The translations under genes and the position numbers were made by a program. From positions 1-49,904 of the forward strand of contig CALAOT010000127.1 in NCBI GenBank assembly GCA_937889545.1: DNA of 49,904 nucleotides, written 5' to 3'. Source of the stretch: an uncultured Opitutaceae bacterium. Lineage in GTDB: Bacteria; Verrucomicrobiota; Verrucomicrobiia; Opitutales; Opitutaceae. Below the pieces are notes generated by a model. The model did no database searches and was not told the DNA's origin. It was given only the letters and a program-made list of their open reading frames with translations. The first letter of the stretch is position 1; the number at the start of each line of letters is the position of its first letter. Of this stretch, positions 1-8,351 are shown piece by piece.

Positions 1-1
1 G

Positions 2-817
2 GCCCCGCAGGCCCCGTCGCGCGCCCGGGCGGCCGGCGTCGGGCGGGCCGCGCTCGAGGCCCGGGGATTCCGGGTCCCCCATCCCGTCCCCGGGCGCCCC
101 CCCGCCATCTCCGACTTCTCGGTATCGGTGCAGGCCGGCGAGGTCGTGGGCATCGCCGGCCTCCAGGGCTCTGGGGGAACCGAGCTCTTCCAGGGGCTCT
201 TCGGGGCCTACGGGGACGTCTGCGAAGGCGGCGTCATGATCAACGGGAGGCCCTTCCGCCCCGAGTCCCCCGCCCGCTCGATCAGGAGGGGACTCTCCTA
301 CCTGACGGCGGACCGCAAGGGCTCGGGCCTCGTGCCCGCGATGAGCGTCGAGCACAACGTGACCCTCGCCTCGCTTCCCCGGGCATCGCCCGGCGGCGTG
401 CTGCGCCCGGGGCGAGAGCGGGCGAGCGCGGCCCGCCAGGCCGAGGCCCTCGGCATACGGCTCGCCTCGCTGGACCAGCCGGTATCCACGCTCTCGGGCG
501 GGAACCAGCAGAAGGTCGTGCTGGCGAAGTGGCTGGAGACCCGGCCCCACGTCCTCCTCCTGGAGGAGCCCACCCGCGGGGTCGACATCGGCGCCAAGTC
601 CGAGATCTATTCCCTCATGCGCCAGTGGACCTCGGCCGGGATGGCGATCCTCCTGATTTCAAGCGAGCTGCCGGAGCTGCTCCTCCTTTGCGACCGGATC
701 CTCGCGCTGCACCGCGGCGCAGTGACCGGGGAGTTTCGGCGCGACGAGGCCACGCCGGAGGGAATCCTGGCGGCGGCCATGGGCTCGCCCGCGGGCGCCG
801 GGGAGGCCTGCGCGTGA
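2..817 (+). CDS. Sugar ABC transporter ATP-binding protein, C-terminal half (partial, 5' end outside window)
   Basis: Second half of a two-domain RbsA/XylG-type ATPase that drives monosaccharide import (CUT2 family). The frame is open from the window edge, and the residues before the first GTG (..ISDFSVSVQAGEVVGIAGL) already match the domain, so the true start lies upstream. The Walker A region is degenerate (GLQGSGGTE), as usual for the second domain of this family. The signature LSGGNQQKVVLAKWL and the motif EEPTRGVDIGAK are clear. Walker B reads LLLEEPTRG where the family normally has Asp, an Asp-to-Glu change worth noting. The stop overlaps the permease start by 4 nt (GTGA), so the two are translationally coupled. 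The sugar transported cannot be told from this fragment. Confidence 0.93.
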   Translation, partial: APQAPSRARAAGVGRAALEARGFRVPHPVPGRPPAISDFSVSVQAGEVVGIAGLQGSGGTELFQGLFGAYGDVCEGGVMINGRPFRPESPARSIRRGLSYLTADRKGSGLVPAMSVEHNVTLASLPRASPGGVLRPGRERASAARQAEALGIRLASLDQPVSTLSGGNQQKVVLAKWLETRPHVLLLEEPTRGVDIGAKSEIYSLMRQWTSAGMAILLISSELPELLLLCDRILALHRGAVTGEFRRDEATPEGILAAAMGSPAGAGEACA

Positions 818-1806
818 ACCCGCCCCTCATCCGGCGGTGGCTCGCGACCCCCGCCTTCCGCGCTCTCCTGGCGCTGGCGTTCGTCGCCGCGATCGGCTGC
901 TTCTTCAACGCGGGCGGCGCTTTCTTCCACTGGAGCACGCACCGGGACATGCTGCGGCAGGTCTCGGTGTACGGGATCCTCGCCTGCGGCATGACGCTTG
1001 TCATCATCTCGGGCGGGATCGACCTATCGGTCGGGAGCGTCGTCGGGCTCTGCGCCGTCCTTTTCGCCCGCCAGACGCTTCACGGGGGCCAGCCCGCCCT
1101 GGCCGCCCTCGGCCTCGTGCTGGCGGCGGGCGCCGCGATCGGGCTCGCCTCGGGAACGCTCGTTGCGCGCTTCAGGATCCAGCCCTTTGTCGCGACGCTG
1201 GCGATGATGGTCTTCGCCCGGGGCCTCGCCAAGTGGGTCTCGGGAGGCCAGAAGATCTCGCAGGCCATCCAGCATCCCGACGGCAGCTTCAGCTACGTGG
1301 AGCTGCCCGCCGTCTTCCAGCGCCTGGACCACCGGATCCTCGGGGGAAACCTCTCGGTCGTCACCTTGGTCTTCCTCGGCTGCGTGCTCCTGTCCTGGCT
1401 CGTGCTCGCGAAGCTCCGCTACGGGCGCTACATCTACGCCACGGGCGGCAACGAGGAGGCGGCGCGGCTCTCGGGGGTCCCGGTCGCGAGGACGAAGCTG
1501 CTGGCCTACGGGCTTAGCGGCCTCTTCGGCGCGGTCGGCGGAATCTGCCAGGCCGTGCAGGAGCAGCAGGGGGACCCCGAGGCGGGCTCAACCTACGAGC
1601 TGACGGCGATCGCGATCGCCGTCATCGGCGGCAACAACCTCATGGGCGGGCGCGGGGGCATCGGCCTTACGCTGCTCGGCGCGCTCACGATCGGCACGCT
1701 CGAGAAGATCCTCAGCATAAACGCGGTCGGCGAGTCGAGCCGGCTCATGCTGACGGGCGCGATCATCGTCGCGGCCGTGCTCCTGCAGCGACGCAGGGCC
1801 GGCTGA
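814..1806 (+). CDS. Sugar ABC transporter permease (RbsC/XylH-type)
   Basis: Inner-membrane permease of a CUT2 sugar importer, 330 aa, the usual size. I chose the GTG that overlaps the ATPase stop, because the longer in-frame extension is only the ATPase gene read in another frame. After a short basic N-terminus there are about eight to ten hydrophobic segments. Family hallmarks are visible: SGGIDLSVGSVVGL near residue 65, the loop with ATGGNEEAARLSGV around residue 210, and IAVIGGNNLMGGRG near residue 270. It lies between the ATPase and the binding protein, in a single transcriptional direction, and should form the channel as a dimer with them. Confidence 0.95.
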   Translation: MNPPLIRRWLATPAFRALLALAFVAAIGCFFNAGGAFFHWSTHRDMLRQVSVYGILACGMTLVIISGGIDLSVGSVVGLCAVLFARQTLHGGQPALAALGLVLAAGAAIGLASGTLVARFRIQPFVATLAMMVFARGLAKWVSGGQKISQAIQHPDGSFSYVELPAVFQRLDHRILGGNLSVVTLVFLGCVLLSWLVLAKLRYGRYIYATGGNEEAARLSGVPVARTKLLAYGLSGLFGAVGGICQAVQEQQGDPEAGSTYELTAIAIAVIGGNNLMGGRGGIGLTLLGALTIGTLEKILSINAVGESSRLMLTGAIIVAAVLLQRRRAG

Positions 1807-1839
1807 CCCCACTTTCAAACCAACCCACAAGATAATCCC

Positions 1840-2793
1840 ATGAACAAGGCAATCCTGGCCCTGCTGGCCCTGGCCGTAGTCTCAGTATCGGAGGCGCAGG
1901 CCGCCCCCAAGCACGGCGGCCGTTGGACGATCGGCATGAGCCAGTGCAACCTGGGCGAGCCCTGGCGCGTGCAGATGAACGCCGACATCAGGAAGGCGGC
2001 CGAGGCCCATTCCGAGATCGAGATCATCTTCAAGGACGCCCAGAACGACACGCTGCGCCAGCGCGCCCAGATCGAGGAGTTCACCGACGCGGACGTCGAC
2101 CTCCTCATCGTGTCGCCCAAGGAGGCGGCGCCTCTCACGCCGCCGGTGGCGGCCGCCTTCCGCCGCGGCATCCCCGTGGTCGTCCTCGACCGCAAGGTGC
2201 TCGGCGACGACTTCACCCAGTTCATCGGCGCCGACAACCGGAGGATAGGGAGGGCCGCCGGCGAATGGGCGGTCCGGCGGCTGCTCTCCCTGCCCCGTGT
2301 GAAGGCGGGGGGGCGGGCCCGCATCGTCGAGCTGACGGGGCTCATGACCTCGACCCCGGGCCAGGACCGCCTCGCCGGGTTCCACGCGGCCGTGCAGGGC
2401 CAACCCGTGGACATCGTCTTCTCGGCCGACACGCAGTGGCTCGAGCCGCGGGCCCGGGAGGAGATGGAGTCGGCCCTCGCGGTCAACCCGTCGATCGACC
2501 TGGTCTACGCGCACAACGACCCGGCCGCGCACGGCGCGTACCTGGCGGCGAGGGCCGCCGGGCGCGAGGGGGACATCATCTTCGTCGGCATCGACGGGCT
2601 GCCCCAGGAGGGCCGGGTCTACGTGCGCCAGGGCCTGCTCGAGGCCTCCTTCGAGTACCCGACGGGCGGCCGCGAGGCCGTGGACAGCGCGCTCAGGATC
2701 CTGCGCGGCGAGGCGGTCCCCAAGCAGGTTACGCTCAACTCCCGCTTCTTCACCAGGGACAATGTCGACGGCGGCGGCCTGTGGCTGCCGTGA
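1840..2793 (+). CDS. Periplasmic sugar-binding protein of the ABC importer
   Basis: 317 aa type 1 periplasmic binding protein (Peripla_BP_4 family). It has an N-terminal signal peptide with probable cleavage after AQA near residue 22. The mature protein has the typical pattern: IGMSQCNLGEPWRVQMN at the start of lobe 1, then DLLIVSPKEAAPLTPPV, VVLDRKV, FIGADNRRIGRAAGEW and, in lobe 2, YAHNDPAAHGAYLAA. It sits 33 nt after the permease, so the ATPase-permease-binding protein set is one transport unit. The ligand is probably a mono- or small oligosaccharide; the sequence alone does not decide which. No terminator is seen before the convergent PhyH gene. Confidence 0.93.
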   Translation: MNKAILALLALAVVSVSEAQAAPKHGGRWTIGMSQCNLGEPWRVQMNADIRKAAEAHSEIEIIFKDAQNDTLRQRAQIEEFTDADVDLLIVSPKEAAPLTPPVAAAFRRGIPVVVLDRKVLGDDFTQFIGADNRRIGRAAGEWAVRRLLSLPRVKAGGRARIVELTGLMTSTPGQDRLAGFHAAVQGQPVDIVFSADTQWLEPRAREEMESALAVNPSIDLVYAHNDPAAHGAYLAARAAGREGDIIFVGIDGLPQEGRVYVRQGLLEASFEYPTGGREAVDSALRILRGEAVPKQVTLNSRFFTRDNVDGGGLWLP

Positions 2794-2861
2794 CGCGCGG
2801 CGGGCGGCCCCGGTTCCCCGGCACGGCGCCGCGCCCCCTTCCGTGCCCCACGGCCGGGGCG

Positions 2862-3821
2862 CTAGACGCCGCGTCCCTCGCCGAACCCAAACATCCTGTA
2901 GTGGTACTCGCCCGAGGGAAAGAGCCGCGCCTCCACGCCGTCGCGGACATCGGGATGGCGCATGAGGTACGATTCCTCGGGAAACGGGAAATCCGGGCCG
3001 AACGCGGCCGGCTCGACCCTGACCGCCTGCCTCTGCCGGCGCATCCAGTAGCCCCCGTGCGCGGGGACGATGTCCATGCCCCTCTCCCGGCAGTCTGACT
3101 CGCCGAAATATTGGCAGACCAGGGAGGCGCGCGTGCGGCCCGCGTCCTTGACCGGGCAGCCCCCGTGCACGAGGTCGGAATGCCAGACGAGAACGTCGCC
3201 CTTCCGGGCCAGGAACTTCCGCTGCTTCAGGCCGCGCAGCCGGATCTGCACGTCGATGTAGTCGAACCAGTCGGCCTCCTCGTCGCGCGCGGCGTGGTGG
3301 GTGCCGTCGTTGAACCGGTACAGGGGGATCCTGTGGCTGCCGGGGTAGAAGAAGAGTGGCCCCGAGTCCGGGTGCACGTCCTCGAGAGCGATCCAGGCCG
3401 CGGCCAGCGAGTGCGGCGTCCGGGGCGTCGTGTAGAGGGAATCGATGTGCATGCGAAGCGAGCTGCCCCTCTGGTAGTCCTGGCTGCCGAAGAGGACGGC
3501 GGGCTCGCCCAGCGCGCCCTCGAGGGCCGAGGCCAACCCCGGATCGAGGGCAAGCTCGCGGACCTCCCCGCTCATCAGGTGCAGGTCGTTGAACTTGAAA
3601 TGCCGGCACTCCCGCCCGTCGGCCTGCGCCCAGAATGTGCGCCGGCCGGTCCTCAGGCTTTCCGCGACCACCTCGCCCGGCCTCTCGTCGAGCAGGCGCC
3701 GCATCGCGGATGCCGCGCGGTCGATCTGGTGCGGCGCAAAATGCCCCTCCAGAACTAGATAGCCGTCCCGCTCGAACTGGGACTGGCTCAGGTCCGCCTC
3801 GATCTCGCTCGTCTGGTTCAT
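2862..3821 (-). CDS. Phytanoyl-CoA dioxygenase (PhyH) family Fe(II)/2-oxoglutarate oxygenase
   Basis: 319 aa soluble protein with the double-stranded beta-helix iron site of PhyH-type hydroxylases: HxD at His125/Asp127 (MHIDSLY), a distal His in the WHSDLVHGG segment (His214 or His219), and an Arg soon after (GRTRAS) to hold 2-oxoglutarate. DSGPLFFYPGSHR is the usual PhyH signature just before the second half. The last about 35 residues (YLMRHPDV..HYRMFGFGEGR) resemble a short repeat found at the ends of bacterial glycan-related proteins, not part of the catalytic fold. The substrate is unknown. It is transcribed towards the sugar importer. Family confidence is high, substrate confidence nil. 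Confidence 0.85.
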   Translation of the reverse strand: MNQTSEIEADLSQSQFERDGYLVLEGHFAPHQIDRAASAMRRLLDERPGEVVAESLRTGRRTFWAQADGRECRHFKFNDLHLMSGEVRELALDPGLASALEGALGEPAVLFGSQDYQRGSSLRMHIDSLYTTPRTPHSLAAAWIALEDVHPDSGPLFFYPGSHRIPLYRFNDGTHHAARDEEADWFDYIDVQIRLRGLKQRKFLARKGDVLVWHSDLVHGGCPVKDAGRTRASLVCQYFGESDCRERGMDIVPAHGGYWMRRQRQAVRVEPAAFGPDFPFPEESYLMRHPDVRDGVEARLFPSGEYHYRMFGFGEGRGV

Positions 3822-3878
3822 GGTTCGGATCTCATTTGTGCATGACAGCCGAGGGCCCCGGAGCCGCTATTCCGGCAC

Positions 3879-3916
3879 AAAAAAGACAGGCCGATCCGCA
3901 ATCGGTTCGGCCTGTC
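3879..3916 (-). terminator. Rho-independent terminator of the secreted-protein gene
   Basis: Perfect 10 bp inverted repeat, GACAGGCCGA / TCGGCCTGTC, with a 12 nt loop. On the minus strand it is followed by six T residues. It lies 35 nt past the stop of the gene that ends at 3951. A second hairpin (GGGAAAA / TTTTCCC, 3921-3939) sits between that stop and the terminator but has no T-run. Confidence 0.85.
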
Positions 3917-3950
3917 CTGCGGGAAAAGAACGTTTTCCCTTTTGTTTACG

Positions 3951-5045
3951 CTAGTCCAGGAGCACCTCGTAGATCTCCACGAGGGCGGTTCCCGTGTCCC
4001 CGCTGGCCCCGACGACCTCCGTGGTGTAGGCGCCCTCCTCGAGCTGGACGAGGATCGCGTCGTCGCCCGCGTTCGGGGGTGCCAGGTGGGTGGCCTGGAT
4101 CTGGGCGACGGTGCCGGAATTCGCCTGGTTCTGCCACCCCGTGTTGGTCTCGAGGACCTTCTGGCCCTGGTAGAGCGTGACCGTCGGGTCCATGAGGGGC
4201 GCGGTGATGCCGTAGTTCGCCAGGCCGGGACCGAGGGCCCGGATCAGGACGAGCTTCGGGCCTCCCCCGATCACGAACCCGCCGATGAGCACGTTCTGGC
4301 CAGTGCCGACGAAGCCGCGGGTGGAGATGTTCCCGAGGCGGTTGGCGGCGGCGGCGCGGAAGGCGACAAAGCTGTAGGTGACGGCCCCGTCGGTCAGCGC
4401 GCCCGCCATCGTGAAGGCGTTCGTCGTGAACGTGCCGGTGGCCGCGTTGCCCTTCACGCTCGTGAACTGGAACGTGCCGCCGTCATCGGTCGAGTCCGGG
4501 GTGACCGTCCCTATTCCGCCGGTGAAGCTGCCGGCCCCGGTCTTGTAGATGACGTAGAGGTTGTTGTTGGAATCGACGATCAGGGTGATGTCCGAATAGA
4601 GCGCGGTGGCCGCGTTCGTGATCTTGCCGGTGAAGCGCCCGTTGATGATCGAGACGCCGCCGCCGTTGTTGGCGCCGAAGAAGACCGTCCGCGGCGCGGT
4701 GTAGGCGACGGGCGCGCTCCAGCTCGGGTTCGTCACCTGGCCCGAGATCGAGGCGGACGCCCCGGTCGCAGTGAGCGCGCCGGTCATGCCGTACCCGATC
4801 ACGCCGGCGAGCGTGAAGTCGCCGGAGGAATCGATCGTCGTCGTGCCCTTGCCCACGAGCTGCTGGCCCGTGTCAAAGAGGAAGGCGTCGAGGTTGTTGT
4901 TGTCGTGCACGGCGATCACCGCCGTGAGCGTGCTGTTGACCTCGGTCGTGTAGATGCCGCGCAGGCTGACCTGGGCGGAGGCGCGGGTGAGGGCGACCGA
5001 GAGGACCGCGAACAGCACCAGGGCCAGTTTTTTGCAGGAGTTCAT
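3951..5045 (-). CDS. Secreted beta-rich protein with a Verrucomicrobia-type C-terminal module
   Basis: 364 aa with a signal peptide (KKLALVLFAVLSVALTRASA, cleavage near residue 24). I place the start at MNSCKK; the frame remains open upstream, but that part has no signal or domain. The N-terminal half is Gly/Thr/Asn-rich, repetitive and probably all-beta. The C-terminal half carries NISTRGFVGTGQNVLIGGFV, LVLIRALGPGL, DPTVTLYQGQKVLETNTGW and ends with EGAYTTEVVGASGDTGTALV. I recognise this as a module common in secreted proteins of Verrucomicrobiota and relatives; its function is unknown. It is an isolated gene with its own terminator. Confidence 0.8.
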   Translation of the reverse strand: MNSCKKLALVLFAVLSVALTRASAQVSLRGIYTTEVNSTLTAVIAVHDNNNLDAFLFDTGQQLVGKGTTTIDSSGDFTLAGVIGYGMTGALTATGASASISGQVTNPSWSAPVAYTAPRTVFFGANNGGGVSIINGRFTGKITNAATALYSDITLIVDSNNNLYVIYKTGAGSFTGGIGTVTPDSTDDGGTFQFTSVKGNAATGTFTTNAFTMAGALTDGAVTYSFVAFRAAAANRLGNISTRGFVGTGQNVLIGGFVIGGGPKLVLIRALGPGLANYGITAPLMDPTVTLYQGQKVLETNTGWQNQANSGTVAQIQATHLAPPNAGDDAILVQLEEGAYTTEVVGASGDTGTALVEIYEVLLD

Positions 5046-5232
5046 GTTGGGAGACCTTGATTTCGGTTGGATGCAATGAGGAATGCTCAAAGCGCCGAGA
5101 CGCTCCCCGCGGCCGGCGGTTACCGCCCAGGGTGACATTCCCTCCCCCCCGCAAACGGGGCCGGGCACGCTGCGTAGAAATACCCACCCAAGGCGGCCCC
5201 CGGCCGGCCGCCCGGAGAATGGCCCCGGCGGC

Positions 5233-6045
5233 TCAGATCTGCGAGTACGCCGCCGGCACGAGGAACCGGCTCGTGATGCGGGAGACCGTGTCGGCGTACT
5301 GCGGGTCGTTCTTCAGCCTCACCCAGACCGCGTGCGCGCCGAACGCCGCCCAGCTCCTCTTGTGCGTCTCGAGGTCCGGGCTGCACAGCATGTAGGTGAG
5401 CTGCGGCATGTCGCGGCCCACGAGCGCCTGCCCGTAGAACACCGGCGAGAGGTTCACCTCCTGCATCGCGCCGATCTCGCCCGCGTTGAACATCTCCACC
5501 TTCTTGAGCGCCTTCAGCTCGCTGAAGCTCTCGTACGTGCGCATCTCGAGGATCCGGGGCTTCCTCTCCCGGGCCAGCGCCGGCACGGCCAGCCTGGGGA
5601 GCCCGGCGAACGCCAGCAGGAGCCAGCTGTCGATGCGGTCGAAGCCGGGCAGATCCTTCGTCGGCGACTCCAGGTAGTCGGCGCCGGCCTGCTGCACGGC
5701 GGGATCCGCGTTCAACGCCGCGGTTGCGTCCGCGACCGATTCAAGCGTGGGATGAGGGATCAGGACCCAGACGGCCGGCCCGTCCTTCGCGTCGGGCTCG
5801 GTGAAGACCCCCACGGCCCCAATCCCGCGCGCGTTGAGCGCCGGGATGAGCGCCCGCTCGAGGTAGCCGTCCAGGAGCGCGTGGGACGCGCCGGCCTTCA
5901 GCCGGTAGGCGCGCAGTTCGTAGTAGTCGCGGCCGGGCGCCGGGGCGCCCGCCCCGAGCGCATCGGCCGGGGCTCCGGCCAGGGCGGCCGTGGCCGACGC
6001 GGCAAGGGTGGTCTTCAGGAAATCGCGGCGGTTGAGTGCATTCAT
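5233..6045 (-). CDS. Tat-exported NIPSNAP family protein
   Basis: 270 aa. The N-terminus NALNRRDFLKTTLAASATAA is a twin-arginine signal followed by an Ala-rich hydrophobic stretch, so export in folded form is expected. Two NIPSNAP (dimeric alpha-beta barrel) repeats follow: one opens with YYELRAYRLKAG near residue 41, the second with ILEMRTYESFSELKALKKV near residue 165. NIPSNAP proteins have no settled enzymatic role. It is divergent from the prolyl oligopeptidase gene, and the shared 154 bp gap contains a perfect 18 bp palindrome. Confidence 0.87.
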   Translation of the reverse strand: MNALNRRDFLKTTLAASATAALAGAPADALGAGAPAPGRDYYELRAYRLKAGASHALLDGYLERALIPALNARGIGAVGVFTEPDAKDGPAVWVLIPHPTLESVADATAALNADPAVQQAGADYLESPTKDLPGFDRIDSWLLLAFAGLPRLAVPALARERKPRILEMRTYESFSELKALKKVEMFNAGEIGAMQEVNLSPVFYGQALVGRDMPQLTYMLCSPDLETHKRSWAAFGAHAVWVRLKNDPQYADTVSRITSRFLVPAAYSQI

Positions 6046-6143
6046 GGGAGGATTGCGGCGGACGGAGCGATGCGGAGGAGCCTATTGCGGCCCAATTTGC
6101 TTGCGACGCTTTTCGTCCCCGAGGATCGTTCCGCGACCCCGTG

Positions 6144-6161
6144 GATCGGATGCATCCGATC
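6144..6161. promoter_or_regulatory. 18 bp perfect palindrome between divergent genes (operator candidate)
   Basis: GATCGGATGCATCCGATC is a complete inverted repeat with no spacer, located 99 bp before the NIPSNAP start and 39 bp before the oligopeptidase start. The position and dyad symmetry suit a dimeric transcription factor controlling one or both genes. No regulator gene lies nearby, so this is inference. Confidence 0.4.
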
Positions 6162-6199
6162 ATGAGCAATCCCAGCCCCCGCCGAAAGGAACGCGACCC

Positions 6200-8347
6200 A
6201 TGAAGCTCCTGACCTGCCTTACCCTTTCCCTCCTGGCGGCGGCGCCATCCCATGCCCAATGGAGCTACCCGCCGACCAAGACGGTCGACGCAGCGGACAC
6301 GTACTTCGGGGTCACATACAAGGATCCCTACCGGTGGCTCGAGAACCTCAAGGACAAGAATGTCGAGTCCTGGTTCAAGGCGCAGGCCAAGCTCACGGAC
6401 GATCTGCTGGCCAGGATCCCGGGGCGGGACGCGCTGGCCCGGGAGTGGATGGACCTGGATAAGCTTCACCCCGCGAGATACGATTCCATCACCTATGAGA
6501 ACGGCAGGGTCTTCTACAAGAAGACCCTGGGCGGCGAGAACGTGGGCAAGCTGTTCTTGCGCGAGGGATGGGATGGCGCGGAGAAGCTCCTCTTCGACCC
6601 GGGCCCGTACAAGGCCGGCATCACAACGACGATCGTGAGCATCGTCCCCTCCATCGACGGCCAACATGTAGTGATCGGGCTCTCCTCGGGGGGAGCCGAA
6701 TGGTCGGAGCTGCGGATCCTGGACGTGGACCGCGGGACACTGCTGCCCGAGAGCACGTACCCCTCGTACGGCGCCTACACCTGGGCACTGGACGGCAAGT
6801 CGTTCTTCTACGACGCCGGCAAGGTGACCGACATCAAGAGCCTCGGCGTCGAGCTCAACCGCAAGACCCGCGTCCACAGGCTGGGCACCGGGTTCGCCGA
6901 GGACATCGACTTTTTCAGCAACGAGAAGAACCCAGAACTGGGGATAGAGCCCAAGGAGATTCCGGGGGCCTACATAGACGAATCCTACCCCGGCTACGTC
7001 TTCGGACAAGTGGGCACGGTCCAGAACGAGATGCGGATCTTCTACGCGCCCATCTCCGAGATGGACCACGCGGAAATCAAATGGGACGTGCTCTGCCAGA
7101 CCTCGGACGACCTGGTCCGGGGCCTGCAGTTCAACGGGGATTACGCCTACGCCGTGACCCACGCGAATGCGCCCAAGTACAGGGTCGTCCGGACGAGCGT
7201 CCGGCATCCCGACTGGAAGAACGCGGAAACCGTCATCCCCGAGGCCCAGGATTCCATCCAGTCCATCGCCAAGAGCAAAGACTACCTGTTCGTCGTGTAC
7301 TCCGACGGGATCCTCGGCCGCATCGTCAAGTACGACTTCGCCACGGGAAAGCCATCCGAGATCCGGCTGCCCGCCTCGGGCACCGTCGACATATCATGCC
7401 CGGACTGGCGCTCCAACCGGTGCATCGTGACCATCACCTCCTGGACCGTCCCGACGACCCTCTACGACCTCGACGGGAAGACGGAGACCTGCGCGAAGAG
7501 CATCTTCAACACCGACGTCTCGTATCCCGGCTTCGAGAATCTGGTCACCGAGGAGGTCGAGGCCCCCGGGCATGACGGCGTGATGGTCCCGCTCTCGATC
7601 ATCCATCTGAGGGGCATTCCGATGGACGGAGGCAACTGCTGCATCCTGGAGGGCTACGGCGCCTACGGGATCAGCTACACCCCGCTGTTCAGGGTGCGCC
7701 ATTCCATCGCCCTGCGGGGCGTGGTCCTCGCCTATGCCCACCCGAGGGGAGGAAGCGAGAAGGGCGAGGCCTGGTACAAGGCGGGCTACAAGACCACCAA
7801 GCCGAACACCTGGAAGGACTTCATATCCTGCGCCGAATACCTCGTGAGGAAGGGCTACACGAGCCCCCAGAGATTGGCGGGCACCGGAACCAGCGCGGGC
7901 GGGATCCTCATCAGCCGCGCCATTACGGAGCGCCCGGACCTGTTCGCGGCGGCGGTCTGCAATGTCGGGTGGGCCAATGCGATGCGCACGGAGTTCACCC
8001 CGAACGGCCCCGTCAACACGCCGGAATTCGGCACCGTGAAGGATCCCGTCGAATGCAAGGCCCTCTATGAGATGGACGGGTTCCTGCATGTCCTGAAGGG
8101 GGTCAGCTATCCCGCGGTCATGGGCGTGGGCGGATGGAACGACCCCCGCGTGGTCCCGTGGGCGCCGGCGAAGTTCGTGGCGGCGCTGCAGAACGCGAGC
8201 GCATCGGGGAAGCCCGTCCTCATGAAGGTCAACTACGACAACGGCCACTTCACCGAGGAGAAGATCGTGACCTTCCAAAATTTCGCGGGCCAGTACGCGT
8301 TCATGCTCTGGCAGACCGGCCACAGGGACTTCCAGCCGGCAAACTGA
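6200..8347 (+). CDS. Prolyl oligopeptidase family serine peptidase (S9A), exported
   Basis: 715 aa, close to the usual S9A length. The chosen ATG gives a signal peptide (MKLLTCLTLSLLAAAPSHA); the longer frame upstream is non-coding. The N-terminal region YPPTKTVDAADTYFGVTYKDPYRWLE is the classic S9A opening, followed by a seven-bladed propeller and a C-terminal alpha/beta hydrolase. Catalytic residues: Ser565 in GTSAGG (families often show GGSNGG), Asp648 in WNDPRVVPW, His683 in NYDNGHF. It should cleave short proline-containing peptides in the periplasm. Its end is only 4 bp from the convergent mtnA stop. Confidence 0.95.
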   Translation: MKLLTCLTLSLLAAAPSHAQWSYPPTKTVDAADTYFGVTYKDPYRWLENLKDKNVESWFKAQAKLTDDLLARIPGRDALAREWMDLDKLHPARYDSITYENGRVFYKKTLGGENVGKLFLREGWDGAEKLLFDPGPYKAGITTTIVSIVPSIDGQHVVIGLSSGGAEWSELRILDVDRGTLLPESTYPSYGAYTWALDGKSFFYDAGKVTDIKSLGVELNRKTRVHRLGTGFAEDIDFFSNEKNPELGIEPKEIPGAYIDESYPGYVFGQVGTVQNEMRIFYAPISEMDHAEIKWDVLCQTSDDLVRGLQFNGDYAYAVTHANAPKYRVVRTSVRHPDWKNAETVIPEAQDSIQSIAKSKDYLFVVYSDGILGRIVKYDFATGKPSEIRLPASGTVDISCPDWRSNRCIVTITSWTVPTTLYDLDGKTETCAKSIFNTDVSYPGFENLVTEEVEAPGHDGVMVPLSIIHLRGIPMDGGNCCILEGYGAYGISYTPLFRVRHSIALRGVVLAYAHPRGGSEKGEAWYKAGYKTTKPNTWKDFISCAEYLVRKGYTSPQRLAGTGTSAGGILISRAITERPDLFAAAVCNVGWANAMRTEFTPNGPVNTPEFGTVKDPVECKALYEMDGFLHVLKGVSYPAVMGVGGWNDPRVVPWAPAKFVAALQNASASGKPVLMKVNYDNGHFTEEKIVTFQNFAGQYAFMLWQTGHRDFQPAN

Positions 8348-8351
8348 CCCG

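Noticed and set aside
3951..5168. Longer start for the secreted protein
   Set aside because: The extra 41 residues hide the signal peptide and come from a GC-rich leader; the start at 5045 gives a normal signal sequence.
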